Under the pieces are notes generated by a model. That model was given only the letters and a program-made list of their open reading frames with translations, did no database searches and had not been told where the DNA came from. From positions 1-47,641 of the forward strand of contig CAITZM010000043.1 in the NCBI GenBank assembly GCA_903896925.1: a DNA stretch of 47,641 nt, read 5' to 3'. Origin of the DNA: an uncultured Lentisphaerota bacterium. Its GTDB lineage: Bacteria; Verrucomicrobiota; Kiritimatiellia; CAIQIC01. Of this stretch, positions 33,455-41,789 are shown in pieces. Each line of letters begins with the position of its first letter. Within the stretch, counting starts at the first letter, position 1. Position numbers and translations under genes: made by a program.

Positions 33455-36169
33455 TCATAGCGCCACGCCACCGGCCGCGGGCGTGCGGGCGGCGCGGCGG
33501 ATGGCGGCGATCAGGTGCGCTGCGGGGCTGCTCTTGGCCAGGTAGTCACACGCGCCGGCGTCGCGCATCGCGTGGGCCCGCTCCTCTTCCTCGAACATCG
33601 AGAGGCCCAGCACGCGGATTTGCGGGAAGCGGGCGCGGATCCGGCGAGTGGCCTCGATCCCATCCATCCCCTTCATGTTGATGTCCATCGTCACGATGTC
33701 GACAGGCAGCTGCTCCAGCAGCGCGAGGGCTTCCTCGCCGCTGCCCGCCTCGCCCGCCACTTGGATGTCAGGGGTGCCGTTTAGAAGTTGGGCAAAGGAC
33801 TGGCGGACCACGTTGTGATCATCCACGATCAGCATCCGGATTTTCTGCAACGGGTCCGCCCCGGCAGCGTCGGTCCGCAGAGGTGGGGCAGTCCGCGGAG
33901 CTTTCTTTTCTTTGCGGGCGGCACGCATCTTGGGGTGCTCGGATTTCACCTCTGCACAGGGTGTCACCAAGGTGAACCGGCTGCCTTGACCGGGTGCGCT
34001 TTCGATCTCCAGTCGCCCCTTTAACAAGTCCATCCGTTCGCGAATACCCAACAGGCCAAAACCGATGGCGTTGGCGGGCCGTTTGGCCAGCAGCGCGGGA
34101 TCAAACCCGACGCCCTGGTCGGACACGACGATCTGAAACGTCCGTTTATCCTGGGTGACCTCAAGGCTGGCGGTTTTAACGTGGGCATGCTTGACGATGT
34201 TGAGCAGCAGTTCCCGCGTCACCTGGAAGAGCAGGGCGCCCATGTCTTCCTGCTGGGGCGCGCCACGACCATGGACGGAGAAGGCTACGCTCAGTCCGTG
34301 ATGGGTCTCCATCCAGGAGGACAACCATTCCAAGGCCGGCACAAGTCCGCCGGTCTGCAGGATCGGCGGACTGAGTTCCACGCTCAGGAGGCGGGAGCGT
34401 TTGACGGACTGGGCCAGCAGGTCATCCACCTGGGCCGCGAGCTGCAGGGTCTGCGGCTGCTTGCTCTTGAACAGCCCGCCGAGGTTGTAGCGTGCGGCAA
34501 TCAGGAGCTGCTGGAGATCGTCATGGAGGATGCCGGCGATGCGCTTGCGCTCCCGTTGTTCCGCCAAGGTCAATTCCGAAGCCAGAGCGCGCAGTTGAGC
34601 GGTGCGTTCCTGGACCTTGTTCTCCAAGTCGGCGTTGGCCTGCTGAAGCTTGAGCTCGGCCTGCTTGCGGTCGGTGATATCGCTGGAAAAAACCGCCACC
34701 GCCACGACCCGGCCGTTTTCCTCCACCACCGGGTAAAGGTTGTTATCGAAATAATGCCCCTGCTTTTCATCCTCGAAGCGCAGGGGCTGGCCGGAGCGGA
34801 TGACCGCTTTCAAGTGCGCCAGCCGGGACTGGCCCAGGGCCGTGTCCAAAAAGCCGGGCGCAAACGCACCGAGCAGTTCGGCGGCTGGCTTGCCGATCCG
34901 TTGCGCCATCGCCTGGTTGAGCGTGAGGATCACCCCTTGCGGATCCAGCAGCATGATGGGTTCGGTCGCGGAATTCAGCAACGCCTCCAGCCGGCGCTCA
35001 TTCGCCCGCGAAGCGGCTTCCAGTTTCTTGAGGGTGGTGATGTCGCGGGCCACCACCAACAGCGTCTCGACCTGGCCTTGGACATTCGTTTCCGGCACCA
35101 CCCGGGCCTGGAGGAAGGCGTTGAGTCCGAAGGGTGCTGCGTATTCGCAGAACACCTCGCGCTTGGTCACGAAGGCTTCCTCGAACGCGGCCTCCCACTG
35201 GCGGCACATTTCCGCCGGCCAGCCCAGTTCGCCCAAGGTCTTGCCGACGATCTGCGCCGGCTGATCACCGCGCATGTGTGCGCTGGCCTTGTTGATGTAG
35301 AGGTGGCGGAAGTGCCGGTCCAGCCGGGCGATGACATCGGGCGCGTTTTCCACCAGCGATTGGAATTCCTGCTGGCGCTGGTGCAGCGCCGCCTCGATCC
35401 GCTTGCGCTCCGTGACATCGCGCACAATCCCGACATGGTAGAGCGGGGTACCCGTGGCGTCCGCGACCACCGTACTGCTATCGGAAAACCAATGATAGGT
35501 GCCGTCCGTGTGCCGGAAGCGATATTCAAAGGTGCCCTTGACGGGCTCGCCGGCCTGACTGCGCCGCACACGCTCCAGCAAGGGCGGCCGGTCGTCCGGA
35601 TGGAAATGGTCTTGTACCTCGGCAAAACTTAGATGGGAAAATTCGGCCACCGTGAGGCCCGAGATGGTCTCGATCGAGGGGCTCAGGTAGTCATACTGGT
35701 CCCGCTTGAGGTCCCGCCGATAGGCCACATCCAGCGAGGCTTCCAGGACGGTCCGGAAGTTGGCCTCGCTTTCCCTCAAGCGCTGCTCCGTCTGTTTGCG
35801 CTCGGTGATGTCATCGAACATGACGAACACCTTGCCCTCCACCGGGACCCCGAAAATGCCCACGGTTTTGACGGTCCCGTCTTTGCAGGTCACCTGGTAA
35901 TCACGGCGCGGGATCTCGCGCCCCTCGGCGACGGCCGGCGCCACCAGTCCCATCCATCTGGCCACGACTTGGGACCGGTAGTGCTCGTCGGGATAAGCCT
36001 GTTCCCACCACCGGGCCATGGTCGGGATGTCCGCGGGAAGATAGCCGAAGGTTTCGATGGCCTTCTGGTTGATGTACTCGATGGTGCCATCCATGCCGAC
36101 GATCGCCATGGACATCGGCGCGTGCTCGATCACCTTGCGGGACAGGACCTCTGTAGCTTCCGTGTGCAT
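33455..36169 (-). CDS. Soluble multi-PAS histidine kinase fused to a receiver domain
   Basis: A 904-residue cytoplasmic protein with no membrane segment. Four PAS/PAC domains occupy about 5-125, 130-255, 258-380 and 385-505. The sequences between them (DITERKQTEQRLRESE, DVTERKRIEAALHQRQ) are classic PAC-to-PAS linkers. A HisKA_3-type dimerisation helix with His549 in RIAGILHDDLQQLL and a HATPase domain (about 650-735: ELLLNIVKHA, DQGVGFDP, GFGLLGIRERM) make it a NarX/DegS-type kinase. The final 125 residues are a NarL-like receiver (VDDHNVVRQSF, phospho-acceptor Asp829 in TMDINMKGMDG, KS in YLAKSS) that ends without the LuxR-type DNA-binding helix-turn-helix. NarL-type receivers normally carry that output, so this protein probably passes signal onward by phosphotransfer or interaction. 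Confidence 0.9.
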   Translation of the reverse strand: MHTEATEVLSRKVIEHAPMSMAIVGMDGTIEYINQKAIETFGYLPADIPTMARWWEQAYPDEHYRSQVVARWMGLVAPAVAEGREIPRRDYQVTCKDGTVKTVGIFGVPVEGKVFVMFDDITERKQTEQRLRESEANFRTVLEASLDVAYRRDLKRDQYDYLSPSIETISGLTVAEFSHLSFAEVQDHFHPDDRPPLLERVRRSQAGEPVKGTFEYRFRHTDGTYHWFSDSSTVVADATGTPLYHVGIVRDVTERKRIEAALHQRQQEFQSLVENAPDVIARLDRHFRHLYINKASAHMRGDQPAQIVGKTLGELGWPAEMCRQWEAAFEEAFVTKREVFCEYAAPFGLNAFLQARVVPETNVQGQVETLLVVARDITTLKKLEAASRANERRLEALLNSATEPIMLLDPQGVILTLNQAMAQRIGKPAAELLGAFAPGFLDTALGQSRLAHLKAVIRSGQPLRFEDEKQGHYFDNNLYPVVEENGRVVAVAVFSSDITDRKQAELKLQQANADLENKVQERTAQLRALASELTLAEQRERKRIAGILHDDLQQLLIAARYNLGGLFKSKQPQTLQLAAQVDDLLAQSVKRSRLLSVELSPPILQTGGLVPALEWLSSWMETHHGLSVAFSVHGRGAPQQEDMGALLFQVTRELLLNIVKHAHVKTASLEVTQDKRTFQIVVSDQGVGFDPALLAKRPANAIGFGLLGIRERMDLLKGRLEIESAPGQGSRFTLVTPCAEVKSEHPKMRAARKEKKAPRTAPPLRTDAAGADPLQKIRMLIVDDHNVVRQSFAQLLNGTPDIQVAGEAGSGEEALALLEQLPVDIVTMDINMKGMDGIEATRRIRARFPQIRVLGLSMFEEEERAHAMRDAGACDYLAKSSPAAHLIAAIRRAARTPAAGGVAL

Positions 36170-36378
36170 CTGTTTCTCGTCCGCAGCCCATCCGCCACAC
36201 CGGGTGCATCCTCCCCAACACGGTCATGTGCGTTCGGCTTGTGCAGCGAGGGCGGCGAATTTCACCATTGCCGCTTCCCAGCGTCAAGCACGCAGACGGC
36301 AGAGTGCAAAATGGACGGAAGTTCAGTGCCTCACGGCGGAATGGAAACGGGAAGGATGGTTGATGGCAGATGGAAGCA

Positions 36379-36464
36379 TTCACCACAGAGGGCACAGAGG
36401 AAGCCGGAGGTCACAGAGCAAACCTCTGTGAACCTTCTCTGACCTCCGCGACCTCTGTGGTGAA
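36379..36464. repeat. Long imperfect palindrome, CACAGAGG family, copy 1
   Basis: Starts TTCACCACAGAGG (36379-36391) and ends with its exact reverse complement CCTCTGTGGTGAA (36452-36464). Internal CACAGAGGAAGCCGGAGGTC pairs with CTGACCTCCG and CTCTGTG on the other side. The whole could fold into one hairpin of about 86 nt. Confidence 0.8.
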
Positions 36465-36526
36465 AGCTGGAAAAGAGGGTCGCGGTCGGGGCCACACCAG
36501 CAACAGCATCTGCCGGCAACCGCGGC

Positions 36527-36555
36527 TTGACTTGCCGTCGGCCGGGGCCTAGCGT
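36527..36555 (+). promoter_or_regulatory. Putative promoter of the coiled-coil protein gene
   Basis: TTGACT (36527-36532), a 17-bp spacer and TAGCGT (36550-36555) lie 38 bp upstream of the ATG at 36594. The -10 is only partly consensus (TA...T). A strong AGGAG ribosome site follows, so the leader would be about 30 nt. Confidence 0.45.
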
Positions 36556-36593
36556 TTCGGCGTTGCGCAACGGCCTTTCAAACAGGAGCGATC

Positions 36594-37274
36594 ATGAAGC
36601 AAGCAGATGGTAACGCAAAACGACTGGCAGTTCTCATGGTGGGCGCGGTGTTGCTCACCGGTACCATGACCCAACTTTCCGCCACCCCGCGCGGCAGGGC
36701 CGCCCCGAAGTCGGCGCAAGAAGGCGTGCAGGCCCAGCAGGACCTCATGATCGCCGAATGCAAACTGGACGAGGAGCAGCAGAAAACCATCAAGGAAAAG
36801 TTCAAGCTGAAGTTGGAAGCCTTGGAGGTCTGGAACAAGGCCAACGCCGACAAGCTCACCGCGGCCGAGGAAGCGGCCAAGACCGCACGGAAGGGTGCCG
36901 ATGCCGGTGCCAAGAAGAAAGCCGCCGGCGATGTCAAAGCCTTGGAAGTCGCCCGTGCGCAGGCGACGGAAGCCGCGGACAAGGCCATCCTGGAGGTGCT
37001 CTCCGACGAAAAGAAAGCGCTCTGGGCTGGCGTGGAACTGGCGCAGACGACACTGTCGCATTACAAGAGAGCCAACCTCACCGACGAGCAAACCGCTAAA
37101 ATCAAAGCCGCCTGCGCGATTGCGGCCAAGGACCTGGCCGCCTACTCCGGCGATGACAAGAAGTCCAAACAAGGCAAGTCCGGCGTGCACACCAGTTTGA
37201 ACTGGGCCATTGATAACGTGATCCTGACACCCGAACAGCGCGCCACCGTGTCGCACCGGCCCGCCCGGAAATAA
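36594..37274 (+). CDS. Secreted alanine/lysine-rich coiled-coil protein, unknown function
   Basis: A 226-residue protein with AGGAG 6-10 nt upstream of the ATG. After an N-terminal export signal (KRLAVLMVGAVLLTGTMTQLSA) the chain is almost entirely helical and charged. LDEEQQKTIKEKFKLKLEALEVWNK and the A/K/E-rich region 95-150 predict coiled coils, and LTDEQTAKIKAACAIAAKDL and LTPEQRATV are paired 'LT-x-E-Q' motifs. The latter resemble the Spy/CpxP-like LTxxQ periplasmic chaperone motif, which is a hint only. The protein has no recognised enzymatic residue. It is flanked on both sides by CACAGAGG palindromes and has its own promoter-like sequence. Confidence 0.78.
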   Translation: MKQADGNAKRLAVLMVGAVLLTGTMTQLSATPRGRAAPKSAQEGVQAQQDLMIAECKLDEEQQKTIKEKFKLKLEALEVWNKANADKLTAAEEAAKTARKGADAGAKKKAAGDVKALEVARAQATEAADKAILEVLSDEKKALWAGVELAQTTLSHYKRANLTDEQTAKIKAACAIAAKDLAAYSGDDKKSKQGKSGVHTSLNWAIDNVILTPEQRATVSHRPARK

Positions 37275-37280
37275 GCAGCC

Positions 37281-37388
37281 TTTCACCACAGCGGCCACAG
37301 AGGAAGCCGGAGGTCACAGAGGAAGCCGGAGGGCACAGAGGAAAACCACTGTGAACTTCCTTCAGTCCTCCGCGTCCTCTGTGGTTGC
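37281..37388. repeat. Long imperfect palindrome, CACAGAGG family, copy 2
   Basis: Begins TTTCACCACAGCGGCCACAG and ends CCGCGTCCTCTGTGGTTG. The internal unit CACAGAGGAAGCCGGAGG occurs twice in tandem. It starts 7 bp after the stop of the coiled-coil gene and pairs with the copy at 36379-36464 on the other side of that gene. It may also act as its transcription terminator. Confidence 0.8.
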
Positions 37389-37449
37389 TTCTTTTTGGGC
37401 CGCCAGGCGCCTGGGCGCAACCGCGGCGGCGGCGGAAAACGGGGCCAGC

Positions 37450-37893
37450 TCAAACATATTGCTCGTCGAACGCGACCCCGCTGTAGCGCAGGAATGCCAG
37501 ATATTCCTCGCGGAAAGTTCGGTGGCGATGATGGTCTTCCTGATTTGCGATGTAAGCGCGCATCCGTGCTTGTTGCGAGGCGCTGACCGTAAAGGCGCCG
37601 TAGCCTTCCTGCCATGCGAAACCCTTCCACTTGATCGCATCGTGCACCCATTTCGAGGAGACGGCCTTGAGTTCGCACACCACATCGGCCAGGCAATGGG
37701 TGGCCTGCAGGCCGAAGAGTACATGCACATGATCGGACACTCCGCCGATCATATGTGGCGTGCCACCGAGGGTGCGCAAGACACCGCCCATAAAAGCATG
37801 CAGTTGCGGTCGCCAGTCGGGCGCAATCATCGGCTCGTGATTCTTGGTTCCGAAGATCAAATGATAATGCAGGCTCAAATGTGTTGATGACAT
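37450..37893 (-). CDS. IS200-like (RAYT-type) single-domain HUH transposase
   Basis: A 147-residue Y1 transposase. It shows the HUH motif (His55 and His57 in DHVHVLF) and the catalytic tyrosine candidate Tyr98 in WQEGYGAFTVS, at the spacing usual for IS200/IS605 TnpA and REP-associated tyrosine transposases. It is near full length for the family (about 140-150). No TnpB partner is present. Instead, the 390 bp directly upstream hold pairs of GC-rich hairpins, as expected for a RAYT with REP sequences. RAYTs cut and join single-stranded DNA at such hairpins; no insertion-sequence ends of the left/right IS200 type were identified. Confidence 0.88.
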   Translation of the reverse strand: MSSTHLSLHYHLIFGTKNHEPMIAPDWRPQLHAFMGGVLRTLGGTPHMIGGVSDHVHVLFGLQATHCLADVVCELKAVSSKWVHDAIKWKGFAWQEGYGAFTVSASQQARMRAYIANQEDHHRHRTFREEYLAFLRYSGVAFDEQYV

Positions 37894-37940
37894 GGCCTAC
37901 TTATAATGGGAAAGGGGCATGGCGTCAGCGTAAATTTCCA

Positions 37941-37999
37941 CCGCCCCTCCGGGGCGGATGGGGAGTGGAGCGATTGCAACCGGTGGCTTGCGCCACCGG
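37941..37999 (+). repeat. REP-like unit A (two hairpins)
   Basis: Hairpin 1 is CCGCCCCTCCGGGGCGG (37941-37957: 7-bp arms, TCC loop). Hairpin 2 is CCGGTGGCTTGCGCCACCGG (37980-37999: 8-bp arms). A 22-bp spacer separates them. Next to a RAYT gene this fits a REP doublet. Confidence 0.75.
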
Positions 38000-38192
38000 C
38001 TACCGTGCGCCGGCCCTCCGGGCCTGAGGAGCAGCTCATCTCGTGCATGCTCCGAGTGTCATACCCCGATACAACAGCACTCTGGGTATAAGGAGCAGGT
38101 CATCCCGCACACGCGCCCCGAGTGTCTCGGAGCGATACGCGGTCCCGCCGGTATTCGGGATCGTGACGCCCCGGAGGGGCGCTGGATGGTAG

Positions 38193-38251
38193 CCGGTGGT
38201 GAAACCACCGGAATAGATATGTGCCACAAATAATCCCCGCCCCGGAGGGGC
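38193..38251 (-). repeat. REP-like unit B, inverted relative to unit A
   Basis: Hairpin CCGGTGGTGAAACCACCGG (38193-38211), then GCCCCGGAGGGGC (38239-38251), whose loop GGA is the reverse complement of unit A's TCC. The order of the two hairpins is thus reversed, forming an inverted pair with unit A. An extra CGCCCCGGAGGGGCG hairpin lies at 38167-38181. Confidence 0.75.
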
Positions 38252-38285
38252 AGGGGAACGTCGGCTGCCATGCGGTGGGACCAGC

Positions 38286-39710
38286 TCAGCTCAATTTCCG
38301 CTTCAGCAGGTCATTCACGAGCCCGGGGTTGGCTTTGCCTTTGCTCAGCTTCATCACCTGGCCGATGAGTGCTTTCAAGGCGGCTTCCTTGCCGCCCTTG
38401 TAGTCGGCGACGGTCTTGGCGTTGGCGGCAATGGCTTCGTCGACGAACTTCTCGATGGCGCCGGTGTCGCTGACCTGGGCGAGGCCCTTGGCCTGGACGA
38501 TCGCTGCGGCGTCGCCGCCCTGCGCGAACATCAGCTCGAAGACTTCCTTCGCCGTCGGGATGTTGATCGTCTTGGCCTCGACGAGGTTGATCAGCCCGGC
38601 GAGCTGGGCGGGGGTGATCTTCACCTCGCCGATGGTCAGGTGCAGCTCGGTCAGCTTCGCCAGCACGGTGGTCATGATCCAGTTGGACGCGGCCTTGGCG
38701 CTCTGCGCGAGCTTGGCGGTCGCTTCGAAATAATTGGCGATGTCCTGGTCGGCGGAGAGCACGCCGGCGTCGTATTCCGGGATGCCGTAGTCGCGGACCA
38801 TCCGCGCGCGGCGCTGCTCCGGCAGCTCCGGCAACACCTGGGCCCACTCGTCAATCTGCGCCTGCGAGAGGACGATCGGCAGCAGGTCCGGTTCCGGGAA
38901 ATAGCGGTAGTCGTGCGCCTCTTCCTTGCTGCGCATGGTCAGCGTGATGCCCGCGAGGTCGTCCCAGCGCCGCGTCTCCTGGCGGATGCGCGTGCCCTTT
39001 TCCACGTCGGCGATCTGCCGGGCGATCTCGTAGGAGAGGGCGCGGTGGACGCCCTTGAAGGTGTTCATGTTCTTCAGCTCGGTCTTGGTCCCGAGCGTTT
39101 CCTGCCCGGCGGGGCGGACGGAACTGTTGACGTCGCACCGCATGTTGCCTTCCTCGAGGTTCACATCGCTGATGCCGCCGTAGGCGAGGATTTCCTTGAG
39201 CGCTTCGAGGAACGCCATCGCCTCATCGGCGCCGGCCATGTCCGGCTCGGTGACGATTTCCATCAGCGGCGTGCCGGCGCGGTTGAAGTCGATGCCGCTG
39301 GAGGCGGCGAAGTGCATGTTCTTGCCGACATCCTCCTCGATGTGGATGCGGGTGAGGCGGATGGTCTTCTTGGTGCCGTCGGGGCGCGTGATCTCGATGC
39401 CGCCGCCGAGGCAGAGCGGCTGGTCGTACTGCGAGATTTGGTAGTTCTTGGGCATGTCCGGGTAGTAGTAGTTCTTCCGGTCCATTTTGCTGTACGGATT
39501 GATCTTGCAGCCCAGCATCAGGCCGGAGAGCACCGTGAGGCGGATGGCCTCGGAGTTCATCGCCGGCATCGCGCCGGGGTAGCCCAGGCAGACCGGGCAG
39601 ACGTGGGTGTTCGGTGGCGCCCCGAACGTCGTCGGGCAGCCGCAGAAGATCTTCGTCTTCGTGCGCAGCTGCACGTGCACTTCCAAGCCGACGTTAGCAA
39701 CATAGTTCAT
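38286..39710 (-). CDS. gatB: Aspartyl/glutamyl-tRNA(Asn/Gln) amidotransferase subunit B
   Basis: A 474-residue GatB, normal length. It has the signature YVANVGLEVHVQLRTKTKIFC and the zinc-binding cysteines in FCGCPTTFG and HVCPVCLGYPG. The catalytic cradle includes RIHIEEDVGKNMH, SGIDFNRAGTPLMEIVTEPD and EEGNMRCDVNSSVR. The C-terminal helical YqeY-like domain (DYKGGKEAALKALIGQVMKLSKGKANP) contacts tRNA. With GatA and GatC it converts Glu-tRNA(Gln) and/or Asp-tRNA(Asn) to the amidated form. It is the last gene of gatCAB, separated from gatA by 176 bp that contain heptamer repeats. No clear ribosome-binding site precedes the ATG. Confidence 0.98.
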   Translation of the reverse strand: MNYVANVGLEVHVQLRTKTKIFCGCPTTFGAPPNTHVCPVCLGYPGAMPAMNSEAIRLTVLSGLMLGCKINPYSKMDRKNYYYPDMPKNYQISQYDQPLCLGGGIEITRPDGTKKTIRLTRIHIEEDVGKNMHFAASSGIDFNRAGTPLMEIVTEPDMAGADEAMAFLEALKEILAYGGISDVNLEEGNMRCDVNSSVRPAGQETLGTKTELKNMNTFKGVHRALSYEIARQIADVEKGTRIRQETRRWDDLAGITLTMRSKEEAHDYRYFPEPDLLPIVLSQAQIDEWAQVLPELPEQRRARMVRDYGIPEYDAGVLSADQDIANYFEATAKLAQSAKAASNWIMTTVLAKLTELHLTIGEVKITPAQLAGLINLVEAKTINIPTAKEVFELMFAQGGDAAAIVQAKGLAQVSDTGAIEKFVDEAIAANAKTVADYKGGKEAALKALIGQVMKLSKGKANPGLVNDLLKRKLS

Positions 39711-39729
39711 GGTGATTAAGAAATGGTTG

Positions 39730-39750
39730 ATGGTGAATGGTGAATGGTGA
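39730..39750. repeat. Heptamer array ATGGTGA x3
   Basis: Three perfect copies of the 7-mer ATGGTGA in tandem, with a degenerate fourth (ATGGTTG) in front. They lie 20 bp upstream of the gatB start (minus strand). Confidence 0.85.
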
Positions 39751-39860
39751 AATTCGGAAGGGCGCCCGCCGAGCTCGCGCGTCGCAGGTTGCCGTTTTCT
39801 AAAATGACAGCGCTGTTCATATCATCACTGACTGCTGACCCATGACTGCTTCTCCTGACA

Positions 39861-39929
39861 AATGACAAATGACCACTGACTGCTTCCTATTGCCCGCTGA
39901 CCTCTGACTTCTGACCTCTGATCTCTGGT
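39861..39929. repeat. Heptamer arrays between gatA and gatB, running into the gatA 3' end
   Basis: Array one: AATGACA, AATGACC, ACTGACT (39861-39881). Array two: CGCTGAC, CTCTGAC, TTCTGAC, CTCTGAT, CTCTGGT (39895-39929), all in 7-bp register. The second lies inside the coding frame of gatA and encodes its last residues. Confidence 0.85.
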
Positions 39930-41374
39930 TTCACCTTATGCCACGGCGTGGACTGCTCGTAGGCGTGGCCGATCTTGAGGATCACGTCCTCGCGGAGCGC
40001 GGGGCCGACGATGTGCAGGCCGACCGGGAGCTTTTCGCTGGTGAAGCCGCAGGGGACGCTGACGCCGCAGATGCCGGCGAGGTTGACCGGGATGGTGAAG
40101 ATGTCGCCGAGGTACATCTTGAGCGGGTCGGAAATCTTTTCGCCGAACTGGTAGGCGGCGGTGGGCGCGACGGGCGTGAGGATCGCGTCGCACTTTTCAA
40201 ACGCCGTGTCGAAATCGCGGCGGATCAGCGTGCGCACCTTCTGGGCGCGCAGGTAATAGGCGTCGTGGTAGCCGCTGGAGAGCACGTAGGTGCCGAGGAT
40301 GATGCGGCGTTTGACCTCCTGCCCGAAGCCGGCGGCGCGGGTCTTGCCATACTGGTCGATCGGGTCCTCGCCATCGACGCGCAGGCCATAGCGCACGCCG
40401 TCGAAGCGCGCGAGGTTCGCCGAGGCTTCCGCGGTGGCGATGATGTAATAGACCGCGACCGCGTACTTGGAGTGGGGCAGGCTGATCTCGACGATCTCCG
40501 CGCCCAGCGCGCGGCATTGGTCCACCGCGGCGCGGACCTTGGCCTCCACTTCGGCATCGAGGCCGTCGATAAAGTATTCCTTGGGCAGGCCGAGGCGCAG
40601 ACCCTTGAGGTCGCCGCCGAGCAGCGCGGCGTAATCCGGGACGGGCGCGTCGAGCGAGGTCGAATCGTGGGGGTCGCGGCCGGAGATCGCGCCCAGGAGC
40701 AGCGCGGAGTCGCGCACGGTCTTGGTCAGCGGTCCGATCTGGTCGAGCGAGGAGGCGAAGGCGGTCAGGCCGTAGCGCGAGACGCGGCCGTAGGTGGGCT
40801 TGAGGCCGACGCAGCCGCAGAAGCCCGCCGGCTGGCGGATCGAGCCGCCGGTGTCGGAGCCGAGCGTGGCGAGGGCCTCGTCGGCGGCGACCGCCGCGGC
40901 GGAGCCGCCGCTGGAGCCTCCGGGCACGCGGGAGAGGTCCCAGGGATTGCGCGTTTGCTGATAGGCGGAATTTTCGGTGCTGCCGCCCATGGCGAACTCG
41001 TCCATGTTCAACCGGCCGAGGATCACCGCGCCGGCCGCGCGCAGCTTGGCGACCGCGGTCGCGTCATAGGGCGCCACATACCCCTTGAGAATCTTCGAGG
41101 CGCAGGTGCACGGCTGGCCCTGGACATTGAGCAGGTCCTTCATGCCCACCGGTATGCCGAGCAGGGGGCGGATGTCGCCGCCCGCCCGCGCCGCATCGGC
41201 CGCCCGTGACTGGGCCAGCGCGGATTCGGCGTCCACGGTCAGGTAGGCGCCGACCTGCTGGTCGTGCTGCGCGATGCTTGCGAGCACCGCGGCGACGAGA
41301 TCCTCGGAGCTGCATTCGCGGTTCGCGAGCTTGGCCGCCGCGTCGGCAACAGTTAGTTGGTTCAAAGTGGTCAT
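39887..41374 (-). CDS. gatA: Aspartyl/glutamyl-tRNA(Asn/Gln) amidotransferase subunit A
   Basis: A 495-residue amidase-signature enzyme. The catalytic Lys is in [11 protein letters not shown]. The Ser-cisSer pair is in the glycine/serine signature [39 protein letters not shown] (about 150-187). It hydrolyses glutamine and passes ammonia to GatB. Length fits the family (about 480-490) except for the last 12 residues or so ([12 protein letters not shown]). These are encoded by a CTCTGAC heptamer array and replace the natural C-terminus. The start codon lies in an AATGACC heptamer array with no ribosome-binding site. Two 5-codon micro-frames end exactly at it by ATGA overlaps. The gene lies 60 bp downstream of gatC. 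Confidence 0.97.
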   Translation of the reverse strand: MTTLNQLTVADAAAKLANRECSSEDLVAAVLASIAQHDQQVGAYLTVDAESALAQSRAADAARAGGDIRPLLGIPVGMKDLLNVQGQPCTCASKILKGYVAPYDATAVAKLRAAGAVILGRLNMDEFAMGGSTENSAYQQTRNPWDLSRVPGGSSGGSAAAVAADEALATLGSDTGGSIRQPAGFCGCVGLKPTYGRVSRYGLTAFASSLDQIGPLTKTVRDSALLLGAISGRDPHDSTSLDAPVPDYAALLGGDLKGLRLGLPKEYFIDGLDAEVEAKVRAAVDQCRALGAEIVEISLPHSKYAVAVYYIIATAEASANLARFDGVRYGLRVDGEDPIDQYGKTRAAGFGQEVKRRIILGTYVLSSGYHDAYYLRAQKVRTLIRRDFDTAFEKCDAILTPVAPTAAYQFGEKISDPLKMYLGDIFTIPVNLAGICGVSVPCGFTSEKLPVGLHIVGPALREDVILKIGHAYEQSTPWHKVKPEIRGQKSEVSGQ

Positions 41375-41402
41375 TGGTCACTTGTCATTGGTCATTCGTC
41401 AT
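41371..41402 (-). repeat. AATGACC heptamer array forming the gatA start region, with two micro-ORFs
   Basis: On the minus strand the 7-mers are AATGACG-type, AATGACC, AATGACA, AGTGACC, AATGACC. ATGs occur at 41402, 41388 and 41374 (gatA), exactly 14 nt apart. The first two open 5-codon frames (MTNDQ and MTSDQ) whose TGA overlaps the next ATG, giving a chain of two ATGA junctions into gatA. Confidence 0.75.
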
Positions 41403-41434
41403 GGGGCAAAAGTAATGGGTCCGTAACTAGCGGC

Positions 41435-41725
41435 TCACTCAATAATCTTCGGGACGATGAACTGGCCCTCGCGCGCCTGCGGGGCGTTGCGCATCACCGC
41501 GTCATGGTCGAGGCACGGCCGGACGTCGTCGCTGCGGAAGACGTTTTGGACCGGGATCGCGTGGGCGGTCGGCTCGATGCCGTCGACGTTGAGTTCGTCC
41601 AGCTGGCGGACGTAGCCGACGATCTGTTCCAGCTGCGGCTGCAGGCGGGCGACCTCGTCATCGCCCAGGTGCATCCGCGCCAAATGCGCCACGTAGCGCA
41701 CGTCAATTTTATCCGGACTGTTCAT
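41435..41725 (-). CDS. gatC: Aspartyl/glutamyl-tRNA(Asn/Gln) amidotransferase subunit C
   Basis: A 96-residue protein, standard GatC length. The start at 41725 has AGGAG upstream; longer frames would cross the promoter. The family pattern is clear: VRYVAHLARMHLGDDEVARLQPQLEQIVGYVRQLDELNVDGIEP, then RSDDVRP and the C-terminal REGQFIVPKIIE. GatC wraps around the GatA-GatB interface and stabilises the complex. It is the first gene of the minus-strand gat operon behind a good promoter (41750-41778). Confidence 0.97.
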   Translation of the reverse strand: MNSPDKIDVRYVAHLARMHLGDDEVARLQPQLEQIVGYVRQLDELNVDGIEPTAHAIPVQNVFRSDDVRPCLDHDAVMRNAPQAREGQFIVPKIIE

Positions 41726-41749
41726 GGCGGCTCCTAAAAAGGTCGCGCG

Positions 41750-41778
41750 ACTATAGGCGAAGGCGGAGAGTTTTCCAA
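41750..41778 (-). promoter_or_regulatory. Sigma-70-type promoter of gatCAB
   Basis: On the minus strand: TTGGAA (41778-41773), exactly 17 bp, TATAGT (41755-41750). Predicted transcription start is near 41743, 18 nt before the gatC ATG, with AGGAG in between. Confidence 0.65.
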
Positions 41779-41789
41779 GGATTTCAGTT

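Larger units (their letters stand above)
36170..36593. other. 424-bp gene-free stretch with palindrome and promoter
   Basis: No gene is supported. It contains the long CACAGAGG palindrome (36379-36464) and a likely promoter for the coiled-coil gene (36527-36555), each listed separately. The first 200 bp show nothing recognisable. Confidence 0.6.
37894..38285. other. 392-bp gene-free stretch filled with REP-like hairpins
   Basis: Between the RAYT gene start and the gatB stop there is no supported gene. The stretch is made of GC-rich palindromes (two paired units listed separately, plus a GGCCCTCCGGGCC hairpin at 38012-38024) and unassigned spacer. Confidence 0.7.

Noticed and set aside
37281..37388. 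Strong intrinsic terminator
   Set aside because: The palindrome can fold, but no T-run follows on either strand, so a terminator role is only possible, not supported.
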